Positions 10,504-23,149 of a DNA stretch of 64,000 nt are shown here, in pieces (position 1 is the stretch's first letter; each line of letters opens with the position of its first letter). Both the position numbers and the translations under genes were made by a program. The stretch is taken from contig NW_027195225.1 of the NCBI RefSeq assembly GCF_038502225.1, positions 43,501-107,500 on the forward strand, read 5' to 3'. The notes beneath the pieces are model-generated. The model saw only the letters and a program-made list of their open reading frames with translations, made no database searches and was not told the DNA's origin. The DNA is from Cherax quadricarinatus (taxonomy: Eukaryota > Arthropoda > Malacostraca > Decapoda > Parastacidae).

Positions 10504-11320
10504 AGTTTGTTCCACTCATCCACAACTCTATTACCAAACCAGTGCTTTCCTTTATCCTTCCTGAATCTGAATTTTTCCAACTTGAAACCATTGCTGCGAG
10601 TCCTGTCTTGGCATGCTATTTTCACCCCCTTAATTTATTCCTGTTTTCCATTTCTATACCTCGATCATATCCCCCGTAATTCTATGCCCTTCGAGAGAGT
10701 GCAGATTCAGGGCCCTCAGTCTATCCTCATTGGGAAGATTTCTGATACATGGGATCATCTTTGTCATCCTCCTCTGTACGTTTTCCATTCTGTAATACGG
10801 TGACCAGAACTGAGCAGCATAGTCTAAATGAGACCTAACCAAGGATATATAGAGTTGAAGAACAACCTGAGAACTTCTATTATTTATACTTCTTGATATG
10901 AAGCCAAGAATTCTGTTAGCTTTACTGCGAACACTAATGCGCTGTTGTCTTGGTTTTAGGTTACTGCTAACAAGAACTCCTAAATCCTTCTCGCAATTTG
11001 TAATAATAAGATCTACATTATTTAGTTTATATGTGGCATGGTTATTTACCTGTCCAACATTTAGAACTTAGCATTTGTCAATATTAAACTGCATCTGCCA
11101 CTTCTATGACCATTGCATCAGTCTATTCAAATCATCCTGGAGTGCTCTAGTGTCCTCATTACAATGAATTGGACGGCCTATTTTGGTGCCATCAGCAAAT
11201 TTGCTTGTCACTGTTTATTCCCTCATCTATGTCGTTTATGTAAATTGTGAACAACAACGGGCCCAACACTGACCCCTGAGGAACACCGCTTGTGACGTAC
11301 CCCCATTCTGATTTCTCCCC
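10504..11320 (-). mobile_element. CR1-like LINE RT fragment (copy D)
   Basis: Antisense fragment of a related but more diverged CR1-like ORF2. On the - strand it runs from just before the GVPQG block (about 11300) through to the WNKL-like C-terminus near 10507. Recognisable pieces are HLDYAAQFWSPYYRMENVQRRMTK (split here as HLDYAAQFWSPYY and ENVQRRMTK) and CIRNLPNEDRL. Several stops and frameshifts are present. Its 5' side ends directly at the start of the second 16-bp minisatellite; its 3' side meets copy C at a short CACTGGCC-like junction. Confidence 0.78.
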
Positions 11321-13668
11321 ATGTTCACACACTGCTATGTTCACACACTGCCATGTTCACACACTGCCATGTTCACACACTGCCATGTTCACACACTGCC
11401 ATGTCCACACACTGCCATGTCCACACACTGCCATGTTCACACTGTCATGTTCATACACTGTCATGTTCACACACTGCCATGTTCACACACTGCCATGTTC
11501 ACACACTGCCATGTTCACACACTGCCATGCTCACACACTGCCATATTCACACACTGCCATGTTCACACACTGTCATGTTCACACACTGCCATGTTCACAC
11601 ACTGCTATGTTCACACTCTTCCATGTTCACACACTGCCATGTTCACACACTGCCATGTTCACACACTGCCATGTTCACACACTGCCATGTTCACACTGCC
11701 ATGTTCACACACTGCCATGTTCACACACTGCCATGTTCACACACTGTCATGTTCACACACTGCCATGTTCACACACTGCCATGTTCACACACTGCCATGT
11801 TCACACACTGCCATGTTCACACACTGCCATGTTCACACACTGCCATGCACACACACTGCCATGTTCACACACTGCCATATTCTCACTGCCATGCTCACAC
11901 ACTGCCATGTTCACTCTTCCATGTTCACACACTGCCATGTTCACACACTGCCATGTTCACACACTGTCATGTTCATACACTGCCCTGTTCACTCTTCCAT
12001 GTTCACACACTGTCATGTTCACACACTGCCATGTTCACACACTGCCATGTTCACACACTGCCATGTTCATTCTTCCCTGTTCACACACTGTCATGTTCAC
12101 ACACTGCCATGTTCACACACTGCCATGTTCACACACTGCCATGTTCACACACTGCCATGTTCACTCTTCCCTGTTCACACACTGTCATGTTCACACACTG
12201 CCATGTTCACACACTGCCATGTTCACACACTGCCATGTTCACTCTTCCCTGTTCACACACTGTCATGTTCACACACTGCCATGTTCACACACTGCCATGT
12301 TCACACACTGCCATGTTCACACACTGCCATGTTCACACACTGCCATGTTCACACACTGCCATGTTCACACACTGCCATGTTCACACTCTTCCATGTTCAC
12401 ACACTGCCATGTTCACACACTGCCATGTTCACACACTGCCATGTTCACACACACTGCCATGTTCACACACTGCCATGTTCACACACACTGCCATGTTCAC
12501 ACACTGCTATGTTCACACACTGCCATGTTCACACACACTGCCATGTTCACACACTGCCATGTTCACACACACTGCCATGTTCACACACTGCCATGTTCAC
12601 ACACTGCCATGTTCACTCTTCCCTGTTCACACACTGTCATGTTCACACACTGCCATGTTCACACACTGCCATGTTCACACACTGCCATGTTCACACACTG
12701 CCATGTTCACACACTGCCATGTTCACACTCTTCCATGTTCACACACTGCCATGTTCACACACTGCCATGTTCACACACTGCCATGTTCACACACACTGCC
12801 ATGTTCACACACTGCCATGTTCACACACACTGCCATGTTCACACACTGCTATGTTCACACACTGCCATGTTCACACACACTGCCATGTTCACACACTGCC
12901 ATGTTCACACACACTGCCATGTTCACACACTGCCATGTTCACACACTGCCATGTTCACTCTTCCCTGTTCACACACTGTCATGTTCACACACTGCCATGT
13001 TCACACACTGCCATGTTCACACACTGCCATGTTCACACACTGCCATGTTCACACACTGCCATGTTCACACACTGCCATGTTCACACTCTTCCATGTTCAC
13101 ACACTGCCATGTTCACACACTGCCATGTTCACACACTGCCATGTTCACACACACTGCCATGTTCACACACTGTCATGTTCACACACACTGCCATGTTCAC
13201 ACACTGCTATGTTCACACACTGCCATGTTCACACACTGCCATGTTCACTCACTGCCATGTTCACACACTGCCATGTTCACACACTGCCATGTTCACACAC
13301 ACTGCCATGTTCACACAGTGCCATGTCCACACTCTTCCATGTTCACACACTGCCATGTTCACACACTGCCATGTTCACACACTGCCATGTTCACACACTG
13401 CCATGTTCACACACTGCCATGTTCACACACTGCCATGTTCACACACTGCCATGTTCACACACTGCCATGTTCACACACTGCCATGTTCACACACTGCCAT
13501 GTTCACACACTGCCATGTTCACACACTGCCATGTTCACTCACTGCCATGTTCACACACTGCCATGTTCACACACTGCCATGTTCACACACTTCCATGTTC
13601 ACACACTGCCATGTTCACACACTGCCATGTTCACACACTGCCATGTTCACACACTGCCATGTCATCTC
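11321..13668. repeat. 16-bp minisatellite (CCATGTTCACACACTG type)
   Basis: Roughly 145 copies of a 16-bp unit. Variants include 18-bp units with an extra CA and minor units ending CTCTT instead of ACACTG. A block of about 350 bp (about 12330-12630) is repeated at about 12690-12960 and 13050-13200, showing higher-order duplication. Because 16 is not divisible by three, three units cycle through all frames without a stop, which produces open frames of 850-950 codons in all three + frames. These are not genes. Confidence 0.97.
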
Positions 13669-14053
13669 CTCTCTTCCACTTACCTGCTGCTGCCACTCAC
13701 CTGCTGCTGCCTCTCACTTGCTGCTGCCACTCACCTGCTGCTGCCTCTCACCTACTACTGCCTCTCACCTGCTGCTGCCTCTCACCTGCTGCTGCTTCTC
13801 ACCTGCTGCTGCCACTCACCTGCTGCTGCCTCTCACCTACTGCCGCCTCTCACCTGCTGCTGCCACTCACCTGGTGCTGCCTCTCACCTAGTGCTGCCTC
13901 TCACTTGCTACTGCCTCTCACCTGCTACTGCCTCTCAACTGCTGCTGCCTCTCACCTGCTGCTGCCTCTCACCTGCTGCTGCCCCTCACCTGCTACTGCC
14001 TCTCACCTGCTGCTTCCTCTCACCTGCTGCTGCCTCTCACCTGCTGCCTCCCA
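13669..14053. repeat. 17-bp minisatellite (CACCTGCTGCTGCCTCT)
   Basis: About 22 copies of a 17-bp unit that directly follows the 16-bp array. Units vary at the CTGCTGCC core (CTACTGCC, CTGGTGCC). It continues the false open frames of the preceding array. Confidence 0.95.
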
Positions 14054-14324
14054 TGAAACAATGTCCCTACTGAGAGGATATTGGTGCAAGGAAGTAAATT
14101 TTTCGTTGCATTGGATCAAACTAAAATGTATAATTATTATTATAATTAAAAAGAAGCGCTAAACTACAAGGGCTATGCAGCACTGCAGGGCAGGGAAGGA
14201 AGCGAGGGTATCGGGCAGCAGAAGGGGGAGGGATGATTAGTAGGTTACAGAAAACAGCGGGGCAGGGGATAGTGCGGGGGTAGAGGGTAGCAAGAGATTG
14301 AGGTAGAAAGGGCTGAAGGTGTCA
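14054..14324 (-). mobile_element. 3' UTR and tail of the I-group LINE
   Basis: On the - strand this is the 3' UTR following the ORF2 C-terminus, ending in CTTGTAGTTTAGCGCTTCTT and then an AT-rich TAAT/ATT tail at about 14120-14155. Short TAA-type tails are typical of I-group LINEs. The stretch 14054-14115 is non-coding sequence between this tail and the minisatellite. Confidence 0.7.
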
Positions 14325-14701
14325 TCAGAGTTTGTGGAGTAAGTCAGTTGTTGTCAAGAAGTCAATGAGAGAGTCAGGATTAAAGTAGGGCCCATCAGGA
14401 AGAAGGGAAGGTAAAGAGAGAGTAGTAGAATGGAGACGATGTTGGAGGTAAATTGTGCGTGCTCTTTGATAAAGTGGGTAGTTTAACAGAATGTGGCTGA
14501 CTGATACTGGAACCTGACAATTCTCACAGAGAGGAGCAGGGCGCCTCTCCATGAGATATCCATGAGTAAGACGAGTATGGCCAATGCGAAGGTGGGAGAG
14601 AGTAGTCTCCCAACCTCGACATTGGTGACAAGAAGACGGCCAGTAACCTATACTCGGTTTAATAGAACGAAGTTTGTTATTGAGCAGAGCAGACCAATGT
14701 T

Positions 14702-16657
14702 CAAATTCAAATTCAAATTCAAAGTTTATTCTCTATAAGGATTACAATGCTGAGTTTACAGAAATTTGGTTATTGTTTGGTTTACATGTAGTAAAATTGA
14801 GATTACAGAGTGTACCACTAGAATGCTTAGCATGGCTAGGCATTTCGGGCATACTTAGTTTTATTCTTAAATGTAAAATATTACAAATTATGAGGTAAGT
14901 TGGTATTATGGCTAAGTGACTAAATACTATTTTGTGAGTTTAGCAATGTGAATGCTTTTGTTTTGGCACAGTATATAGTTTCAGTATTGGAGTATCACAG
15001 GATTCATTATTTTAAGACTGAGATTAATATTTCTGTTTATGGTCAAATGAGTAAGCGAGTGTAAGTGTGAACCACCAGGTGGTATTCGTGAAGTTAGTTG
15101 ACGGGGTGTATCAGGGAGATAAGATGTTTTCTAATGGTAGTTTTGAAGGTGATGAATGTGTCTGCAGTTCTAGAGTTCTCAGGTAGGGTATTCCAGATTT
15201 TAGGGCCTTTGACATACATTGAATTTTTGTAAAGGTTTAGTCGGACACGGGGAATGTCGTAGAGATGTTTATTTCTGGTGTTATGCCTGTGGGTTCTGTC
15301 ACAACTATCAAGAAAGCGTTTTAGGTCAAGGTTGATATTAGAGTTTAAGGCCCTGTAGATATAGATTGCACAGTAGTAAGTGTGGATGTACTGAACTGGG
15401 AGTAAGTTTAGATCTTTGAAGAGTGGGGGGGTGTGCTGCCAGGGATGGGATTTAGTGATTATTCTTACTGCAGCTTTTTGTTGGGTTATTATTGGCTTTA
15501 GGTGTGTTGCTGCAGTTGATCCCCAAGCACAAATAGCATAGGTGAGGTATGGATAAATAAGTGAGTGGTATAGTGTGAGAAGGGCATTTTGCGGCACGTA
15601 GTATCGTATCTTGGAGAGGATCCCAACCGTTTTGGATACTTTTTTGGCTATATGCTGGATATGGGTGCTGAAATTCAGGTTATTGTCAAGGTATAAGCCT
15701 AAGAATTTTCCCCCATTATTTCTGGTAATTAGAGTGTTGTCAATCTTAATGTTAATTTGTGCATCTCCTGCTCTGCTACCAAACATAATATAGTAAGTTT
15801 TGTCAGTGTTAAGCGTAAGTTTATTGGCTGTCATCCAAGTCGATATTTTAATCAGCTCCTCATTCACAATGGTGTTAAGGGTGGCAAGATTAGGGTGAGA
15901 GATGACATAAGTCGTGTCATCAGCAAAGAGAATGGGTTTCAGGTGTTGGGATACGTTTGGAAGGTCATTGATGTATATGAGGAAGAGCAGGGGACCAAGG
16001 ACACTTCCCTGCGGAACTCCAGTATCAAGTGGCCGTGTTGCTGATGCTGTGTCTTTAATGGTGACGTACTGATACCTATTAGTAATGTAAGATTTGAAAT
16101 AAGCAAGCGCATGGCCTCTTATACCGTAGTGGTCAAGCTTGTGGAGTAGGATTTCGTGGTTTACTGTGTCAAAAGCTTTTCTTAGGTCAATAAAAATTCC
16201 TAGTGGATATTCCTTATTTTCCAATGCTGTGTAAGGCAGATCTAGCATTTTTATGATTGCATCATTAGTGCTTTTATTTTTCCTGAATCCAAACTGGCAG
16301 GGGTTGAGTATGTTTTGAGCCGTTATAAATGAATACAGTCTCCTGTGCACGAGTTTCTCAAAGATTTTGGATAGCAATGGTAAGTTAGATATTGGCCTAT
16401 AGTTGTTTAAGTCTGTAGGGTCACCACCTTTATGTATTGGTGTAACCCTTGCCATCTTGAGTAGTTTCGGGAAGGTGCTAGTCTCTATTGACTTGTTAAA
16501 AAGTAATGAAATAGCATGCGAAAGGACATGGGCCGCTCGCTTGTACAGTAATGGTGGGACATGAGACAGATTCCCCGAGTTATTTTTAAGTGACTTTATG
16601 ATCTCAATGACTTCCGTGGGCTCAGTTGGTGCAAGATAGAAGGAATTAGGGAAATTT
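14702..16657 (-). mobile_element. 5'-truncated L2/CR1-type LINE inserted in the I element
   Basis: The + strand begins with four TTCAAA/CAAATT units (14700-14722), which is the microsatellite 3' tail in antisense, then 3' UTR, then RT coding sequence up to 16657. Host I-element sequence is continuous across the insertion: RWQQH before it and HWSALLNNK after it. An imperfect target duplication of about 7-8 bp is visible: CCAATGTT at 14694-14701 and CCATGTT at 16658-16664. The 5' truncation removes the endonuclease. Confidence 0.87.
15094..16657 (-). pseudogene. LINE reverse transcriptase (5'-truncated ORF2, frame intact)
   Basis: About 520 residues of RT without interruption: LAPTEPTEVIEIIKSLKNNS, NYRPISNLPLLSKIFEKLV, FGFRKNKSTNDA, motif [30 protein letters not shown], catalytic FADD, then KFLGLYLDNNL and the C-terminal GPKIWNTLP block. 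This is the L2/CR1/Rex-type RT pattern. The open frame actually starts further upstream at 16764, but its first 35 residues (MRSAVHDLPVSNRGVPFTDY and onward to TRWQQH) belong to the RNase H tail of the host I element, so that start is a chimera and not a real N-terminus. The uninterrupted frame suggests a young insertion, dead on arrival because it lacks the endonuclease. Confidence 0.88.
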
Positions 16658-19600
16658 CCATGTTGTTGCCAACGGGTGTGATGGTGGGTAGCTATAACAG
16701 CAAAATAGTCCGTGAATGGAACACCTCTATTTGAAACTGGAAGGTCATGTACTGCTGACCGCACAGCAGTGTCTGCCTGTTCATTGCCCTGTATATCAAC
16801 ATGAACAGGGACCCAACAAAAAACAATATCCTTATGTTTGGTAGAGATACGGCGTAACCAAAGTTGAATACGGTGAACTAGGGGTGAGGTGTATCAAATT
16901 TTTGTATAGGCTGTAAAGCACTAAGGGAGTCTGAGACAACCACAAATGATGACACAGGCATAGATGCAATACAGATAAGTGCTGCAAGAATGGCATACAA
17001 TTCTGCAGTAAAAATGCTAGCCGAAGATAGTAAATGCCCTCGCACGACGCTGTCCGGAAACACTGCTGGGAATCCGACACCATCAGAAGACTTAGAGCCA
17101 TCTGTGCACATTGTGATGGCATGAGAATGCGATTGGAAGTAGTCAAGAAAAAGAGAACAGGAAGCTACCATAGGTAGTTGGGCTTCTGAACAAGGGAGTG
17201 AGAAAGAACAGACTCGAACAGCTGGAACTTCCCAGGGAGTTAGGGAAAAGTGAGATGCTACATGAACATAGAAAGGTGGCAACTGAAGGGAAGACAAGAG
17301 TGAATGTAGGTGAAGTGAAAAGGGATGGAACAAACAGGGGCAACAAACAAATAAAGAATGTCTACTAAAATCAGTGACTATTCCATAAATGGAAGGATTG
17401 TGGAGATCATGAGAGCGTACATAGTAGCGAAGGCAATGAGCATCACGGCGATCGGTCAAGGATGGAACATTCGCTTCTGCTTAGAGGCTCTCAACAGGGG
17501 AAGAGCGAAAAGCACCAAGGCATAAACGTAATCCCTGATGACGGATGGAATTAAGGCTAGAGAGAGTAGCAGAAGAGGCCGCTGAATAGATCTGGTCACC
17601 ACAATCGAGTTTCGATAAAATGAGGGTGGAATGTAGGTGAAGGAGGGTTTGACCATCAGCTCCCCATGAAAGATGAGCAAGGGTTTTAAGAAGGTTCAGC
17701 CGGCTGTGACAAGTTGCGTTCAGAAGGGTAATGTGAGGTTTCCAGGATAACCTATGGTCAAAGAGAAGACCTAGAAACCTGACTGTATCATGTTCAGGGA
17801 TACGTGAGCCATAAAGGTACAAAGGATGATTGGAAATTACAGAGCATCTAGTGAAAGTAATTTGGTGAGTTTTGGTACTGGAAAATTTAAACCCATGCAT
17901 GGTGGCCCAATTAGAAACACGGTTGACCGCATGCTGGAAAGAAACTGTAATGAGGTGACAGTCAGCGCCTGCACAAGCAATAGCGAAGCCATCAACATAG
18001 AGTGACGACCAAATATTGGATGGAAGACTAGAAGCCAAATCATTTATAGCAAGGAGAAAAAGTGTTGTGCTCAGAACACATCCCTGAGGGACACCTTCAG
18101 CTTGGATAAAGTCCAGGGAGAGCACATTATTAACCCAAACATGGAAATGTCTGTCAGTTAAAAAGTTCTTAAGGAAGGATGGTAGATTGCCTTGGAGGCC
18201 TAAGGAGTGGGCCTGGGCCAAAATATTATACCTCCAAGTTGTGTCATATGCCTTCTCAAGGTCAAAAAATATAGCAATAACTGAGCGGTTATTCGCAAGG
18301 GCATTACAAATCTAAGTGTAGTAAGGGGTCTATGGTAGAAGGGCTCATACCAAAGCCATATTGACTAGTGCAGAGACTGTTGTGTGTCTCTAAATGCCAC
18401 ATTAAACGTTAATTTACCAGACGTTCCACCACTTTGCAAACTGCACTGATAAGAGAAATGGGACGGTAGTGGGAGGCATCATGTCCCGTAGTACCCAGTT
18501 TGCAGAACGGGAGAACAACAGCAGATTTCCACAGCTGGGGAAGAACTCCTTGTGACCAAATAAGACTGAAGAGGTGTAAGAGGACTGCAAGTGCTGACTT
18601 ATGTAAATGTTGTAACATCCGAATATGAATGTCGTCAGGCTCAGCTGCCGATGATCGGCAAGTGGAGAGCATTGCCTCCAGTTCCTGAAGTGTAAAAGGC
18701 ACATTACATGGTTCTTCAATGTGAGAAGAAAAATTCAAGGGTGCTAACTCTCTGGCAGACTTTGAGGAAAGAAACAAGGGGTATAGATGGAGCCCCTGAG
18801 AAATACGGACCAGGTGATTGCCAATTTCAATGGCAACATCAAGAGGGTTTGCTATTTCAACACCAGCAACCTGCAAAACAGGAGCTGGGTCAGGATAGTA
18901 TTTACCACTCAATTTCCGTACTTTTTTCCAGACTGCACTCATAGAGGAAGCCGAGGTAATGATGGAAGCATAATCTCGCCAGCAAATGCGTTTAGCGTCA
19001 CAGATGACACGGCGAGCGACCACTCGCTTCTGCTTCAAATCAAGAAGTCTCTCTGTGGGTCTACTGTATGGGTACCTGCCCCATGCAGTGCGTTTCAATT
19101 GTACTGCCCGAGCACAGGCAGGAGACCACCATGGCACACACTTCTGAGAATGCCTGCCTGAGGTTTGGGGTATAGAATGATAAGCTGCGGTTAAAACTGA
19201 TGTCGAGAAGAGGTGTAAAAGTTCATCAATGGAGGATGAAGAAGAAACTTCACTGAAAGCAGTTAGTTGCGAGTAAAGGTCCCAATTTGCTCGATCAAAT
19301 TGCCAGCAAGGGCTACGAAGAGGTGGTGAATATGAAGGAGAGGTAAGAATGATTGGAAAGTGATCGCTGTAATGTAAGTCCGGTAGAACAGACCAGGCAA
19401 AGTCTAGTGCAGTGGAGGAAGAGCAGACCGAGAGATCGATGCAAGAGAGAGTGTGAATATGAGGATCAAAATGGGTGGGGGTGCCTGTATTTAAAACATG
19501 GAGGGGGTGAGAAGTGAGTAAACCCTCCAACTGAATGCCGCAAGAGTCACAATGAGACCCCCCCCATAGGAAATGGTGGGCATTAAAATTGCCAAGTAAC

Positions 19601-20024
19601 AGAAGTGGTGGCGGTAAGGATGAAACAAGAAAGGCAAAATCTGGGATAGATAAGGCCCCAGAAGGAGAGAGATATAAAGAACATATTGTAAACCACTTAT
19701 TCAAGTGGATACGGGCTGCAGTGTAATGCAGCGAGGTATGGACAAATAGTTGACAGTACGGAATATCATTGTGTAGAAGAAGGGCACTTTCATTAAAGGT
19801 CCCATCTGAGAAAGGATCCGAAGAATACAATAAATTATAGCCTGAGATGGGTTGGAAAACAGTTGAGTGTAATTTTGGTTCTTGTAAGCAAACACCAACA
19901 GGGGAAAACCTGGAAAGCAACATCTGAAGCTCACCCCGATTACCCCTGAGGCCACGGATATTCCACTGTAAATAGGCCATGATTGGCAATGAGGAAAATA
20001 CCAGGAATCCGCAGGTAAGGGCAC

Positions 20025-21913
20025 CTACGGACTAGAGGGATTAGAAAAGTCTACGTGCAGTGGCATCGGAAAACGTTCAAGCAGCAAAGGAATGGAGTGT
20101 TGTGAAGAATGGAGTTGTGGAGATGGAGGAGAGGGAAGAGAAGGAACAGGAGGTGGATAAGTGTCCATTGAAGGTTTAGTCCCTGCAATATATTCTGAAA
20201 TAGCGTCAAGTGTTTCTGAATTCAAAGACGTTGTATGGGAGACAATATTGGAGATAGAAGGAGAAGGGTGAGTAAAGATTGGGACAGTAATGGACTGTAC
20301 TAAAGTAGGGGGGGACGAAAGCATGTTGGGAACTGGAGTAGAAGTGTGGGAGGCGGCAGAAGAGGGAGAGACTTGGGAGGGGACAGGGGAGGAAGGCACA
20401 GAACGAGGAGGAGGGTGAACCTCCACACTTGTAATAGAGCTAGTGAGAGTGAAAGAACCAGGTACAGAGACTGGAAAGGCAAAATGTTGGGGCAGAAGAA
20501 GGGAAGGAGGGGGCAAAGAAGATTTGAGCAAAATTATATTTTTTGGACTTCTGAGAAGTAGAGGGGCGATTGGTAGGTGTCGTATGAGATCTTGTAGATA
20601 CCGGGGCTTGTGAGGGAGAACTCGAAGATGCCAGAACAGACTGAGGTGTTGAAGTAGGGACGTCTGAGCCCAGGACAGCAAAAGAATTAGATACAGGAGT
20701 GACTATGGGAGAGGTAACAACAGAGGAGGCTGCAGAAGATGGGACTCCAGAAGTGGGGGGACATTTTGAAACATGGGAATAAGAAACACGGGGAGTCTCC
20801 CTTGGAGGCGGAGATGAGAAACTGCCATAGTATAAGGGAGACCTTCTGCCTCTTTGAGGCAACGGATTTCATTTAAGTAGACCTGGCAATGGCGAAAGTA
20901 CGAAGGGTGAGCCTCATGACAATTAAGGCAAGAGGGAGGTCGACTGCAAGACATATTAGAATGGTCGTCGGCACCACAGACTGGGCATTCGGCTATAGCT
21001 CTGCAATATTTTGCTGGGTGACCAAATTGCCAGCAATTTCTACACTGTTGCGGTGTAGGGATCACCTTTCAAACTTGTAACTAATGTCCTGCTACATAAA
21101 CAGAGGACGGGAGTTCACGGCTGTCGAGTCACATTGCAAGGGTATCGTCTCCACCCCCGGGCTAGAAGGACATGTGTCTACCTTGAGAATTGGGAGATCT
21201 TGGAGTTCCAGCTGTTCAAGAATGTCATTGCCACATGTCTGAAAATTCTGTTGGACTATGGTATGGGGCAGAATAACAGTACCACTACAAGAATTGAGGG
21301 AATGATGTTTTTCGATAGCGACAGGAATAGTATCGATATGTGAAAGAGGAGAAAGATCATGAGCTTGGGTAGCATTCTGAAGTGATGATGCACATACCGC
21401 TCTTCAGAGCATGGAAGGAAATATCTCTACCAACATGGTGGAGAAGCGCCTTGCCAATACTATAGTTGGAAAGATACGCAACAGAGGAAGTCGGTCGTAA
21501 AGTAAAAAATTTTGTCCATTGTGCATTCCGAAACTGAGTATGGAAAGGGAGTGTTTGATGTGTTGATCTTTTATGAGAAAAACGAGGTGGTGGTGAAGCA
21601 TCATCAGGCAATTGTCGTTGGCATTTAGGAGTGGGACCGGAGTTGGTCTGACGTGAAACGGGCTGGTGATTCGAAAATTGCTGCACCGTAGAGGGAGAGG
21701 CCGGAAGCATAGTCAAAGAAGAGCGGAGGTCAGACAAATCGAAGGAGTCAGTCGTAACCCTGGTACCTGAAACGGATGAGGAAACAGCACCAGCAATAGA
21801 TACAGGGGCCTTAGGAATGCTCGAAGGGTGGTCAAAAAACGAGGCAGGGTCAGAATGGGGTTCGGTATCAAGAAGGGGCTCGGGGTAGTAGGTTCATGGA
21901 CTGGGTTCTCCAT
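20025..21913 (-). pseudogene. I-group LINE ORF1, gag-like with three zinc knuckles, broken
   Basis: The reading is spread over several frames (21913-21713, 21737-21357, 21065-20703, 20862-20440, 20681-20025). The clear domain is a run of Cys-rich knuckles near 21045-20920: CRNCWQFGHPAKYC, CPVCGADDHSNMSC and CLNCHEAHPSYFRHC. These CCHC modules are known in ORF1 proteins of Jockey/I LINEs and bind nucleic acid. The C-terminal 250 residues are Ser/Pro-rich low-complexity sequence. It ends about 35 bp before the ORF2 start. At least three frameshifts are needed to join the pieces. Confidence 0.75.
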
Positions 21914-22640
21914 GATTATGTTACTTCTTTTCTTTTTGCTTTTAAGAAAGAAAGAAAGAAGAAAAGAAAATGAAAATAAAAAAAATGGGGGACCGGGGAG
22001 GGGTAGTTCCTAGGAGGAATGAAAGGGTCAAAAATCTCCCTCCACGCCCAAGAGGACCTCAGCACCACAAGTAGTGCAGATGCAGCATGGAACCCGTGCC
22101 ATACCCTACCCTTCATGCCAGTAAACCAGCAATCCAGGATAGCAACCTCACATCTGCCGAGCTACCTCGGTAGACAAAAGAGAGGGCTGCCGGATATCTG
22201 CCACAAAGCATACCTCCTTCGGCCACCACCCCCGGAATCCGAAAGGTGGCTTCGAGAGATACACCCGTCGCCCGAAAGACACCCAAAGCCACCCTCCGGG
22301 ATACCGGAGAGGGAACAGGATATCCCCAGGCGATCCAGATTCCACAGCAAACTACACCACCGCCAAGAACCTCAACAGAATGGGATGGACCCCGGTACCT
22401 TCCCTACCTAGGAACTAGCACGCTTGTGGGAAGAATCCCCAAGGTCAAAAAGAGGAAGGGCAAAAGGGAGGGGTGGGGAGGAGGAAAGGAAAAAGGGGAG
22501 GATGGGATAGGGAAGGGGGGATTGGGGGGTAATTAGGTTCGGTCTGAGGAAGGAGACCGACAGGTCTAATTCCTCAGACCAAGAGCTTCTTCACCATGGC
22601 AAGGAACCCCAGTTGAAGAGGAACTAAAATGTAGTTTATT

Positions 22641-23137
22641 TCTCATTTGCTGTTTAAACCATTTAGGTTTAGTGCTTTAATGATAATAATAATAATAGTT
22701 TAATAATTATTTATTTTAATACTATATAAGTAAATGAATGATAATTATTTATAAGAATTAAACAACAATAATTTATCGATAATTATAATTTAATAATGGT
22801 ATAAAAATATTTTTTATTATTAATAAGAATAATTATAAAATTATCATAATTTTAATTAATAAGAAAGAAGTAATATTAATATTTAATAATGATAAGAATT
22901 ATTATTCAATATTTGTAATAAGAATTATTAATAATTCATTAATGTAATAAATATAAAATAATATTTTAATAAAATTTTATTATTCAGAGTTAATATTTGG
23001 TAATAATAATAATAATGTTATAGCAATATTATTTTAATAAAACATACATAATTATAATCCACTTTGAATAATAATAATTATATTTTTATAACAGTAACAG
23101 TTATAATTCAGTATGTATAATATGTAAAGTGTTAAAA
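22641..23137. other. AT-rich non-coding DNA, possible intron
   Basis: Very AT-rich sequence with many TAAT/ATTAT runs and no coding signal. It ends in AAAATTATAG at 23142-23143, which could serve as a 3' splice site (AG) directly ahead of the cyclophilin-like exon. No branch point or polypyrimidine tract is convincing. Confidence 0.5.
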
Positions 23138-23149
23138 TTATAGTTAGTG

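Larger units (their letters stand above)
14325..19989 (-). pseudogene. I-group LINE ORF2: endonuclease, RT, RNase H, broken
   Basis: Endonuclease and early RT read from 19989 (LQWNIRGLRGNRGELQ) to 18409 (HYRPISLISAVCKVVERLV). The endonuclease has GNFNAHH where GDFNAHH is expected, and an intact SDHFPI. After a frameshift, motif A (FFDLEKAYDT) lies at 18241-18270, then 18221-17481 carries GVPQGCVLS and a catalytic block reading YVDG instead of YVDD/FADD. RNase H follows at 17130-16740: CTDGSKSSDG, FTAELYAILAAL, VVSDSLSAL and VHVDIQGNEQAD supply the D-E-D and H/D positions. The frame is then split by another LINE. After it, 14693-14325 has LLNNKLRSIKPSIGYW and the finger CENCQVPVSVSHILLNYP, where the last Cys has become Tyr. 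Mutated catalytic residues in both EN and RT mark an old copy. Confidence 0.85.
14116..22640 (-). mobile_element. I-group LINE with RNase H, interrupted by a second LINE
   Basis: This is a - strand non-LTR retrotransposon of about 6.5 kb once the insertion at 14702-16657 is removed. In element order it has a 5' region (about 22640-21914), gag-like ORF1 with CCHC knuckles (21913-20025), and ORF2 with APE endonuclease, RT, RNase H and a C-terminal Cys/His finger (19989-14325). The 3' end has a TAA-rich tail. RNase H plus CCHC-bearing ORF1 is the known layout of the I group (I, Nimb and related clades). Many frameshifts show it is inactive. The exact 5' boundary is an estimate. Confidence 0.83.

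Noticed and set aside
11292..14162. Three overlapping + strand open frames of 850-950 codons rich in His/Cys/Thr
   Set aside because: All three frames are open only because a 16-bp unit without stop codons cycles through every frame; there is no domain, no codon bias and the frames merge into the next array.
16658..16764. N-terminal 35 residues of the 556-codon RT frame as part of that LINE
   Set aside because: They match the end of the host I element's RNase H region (GNEQAD followed by AVHDLPVSN) and precede the insertion junction.
20346..20561. Arg/Gly-rich open frame on the + strand
   Set aside because: It is the antisense shadow of the Ser/Pro-rich C-terminus of the I-group ORF1.
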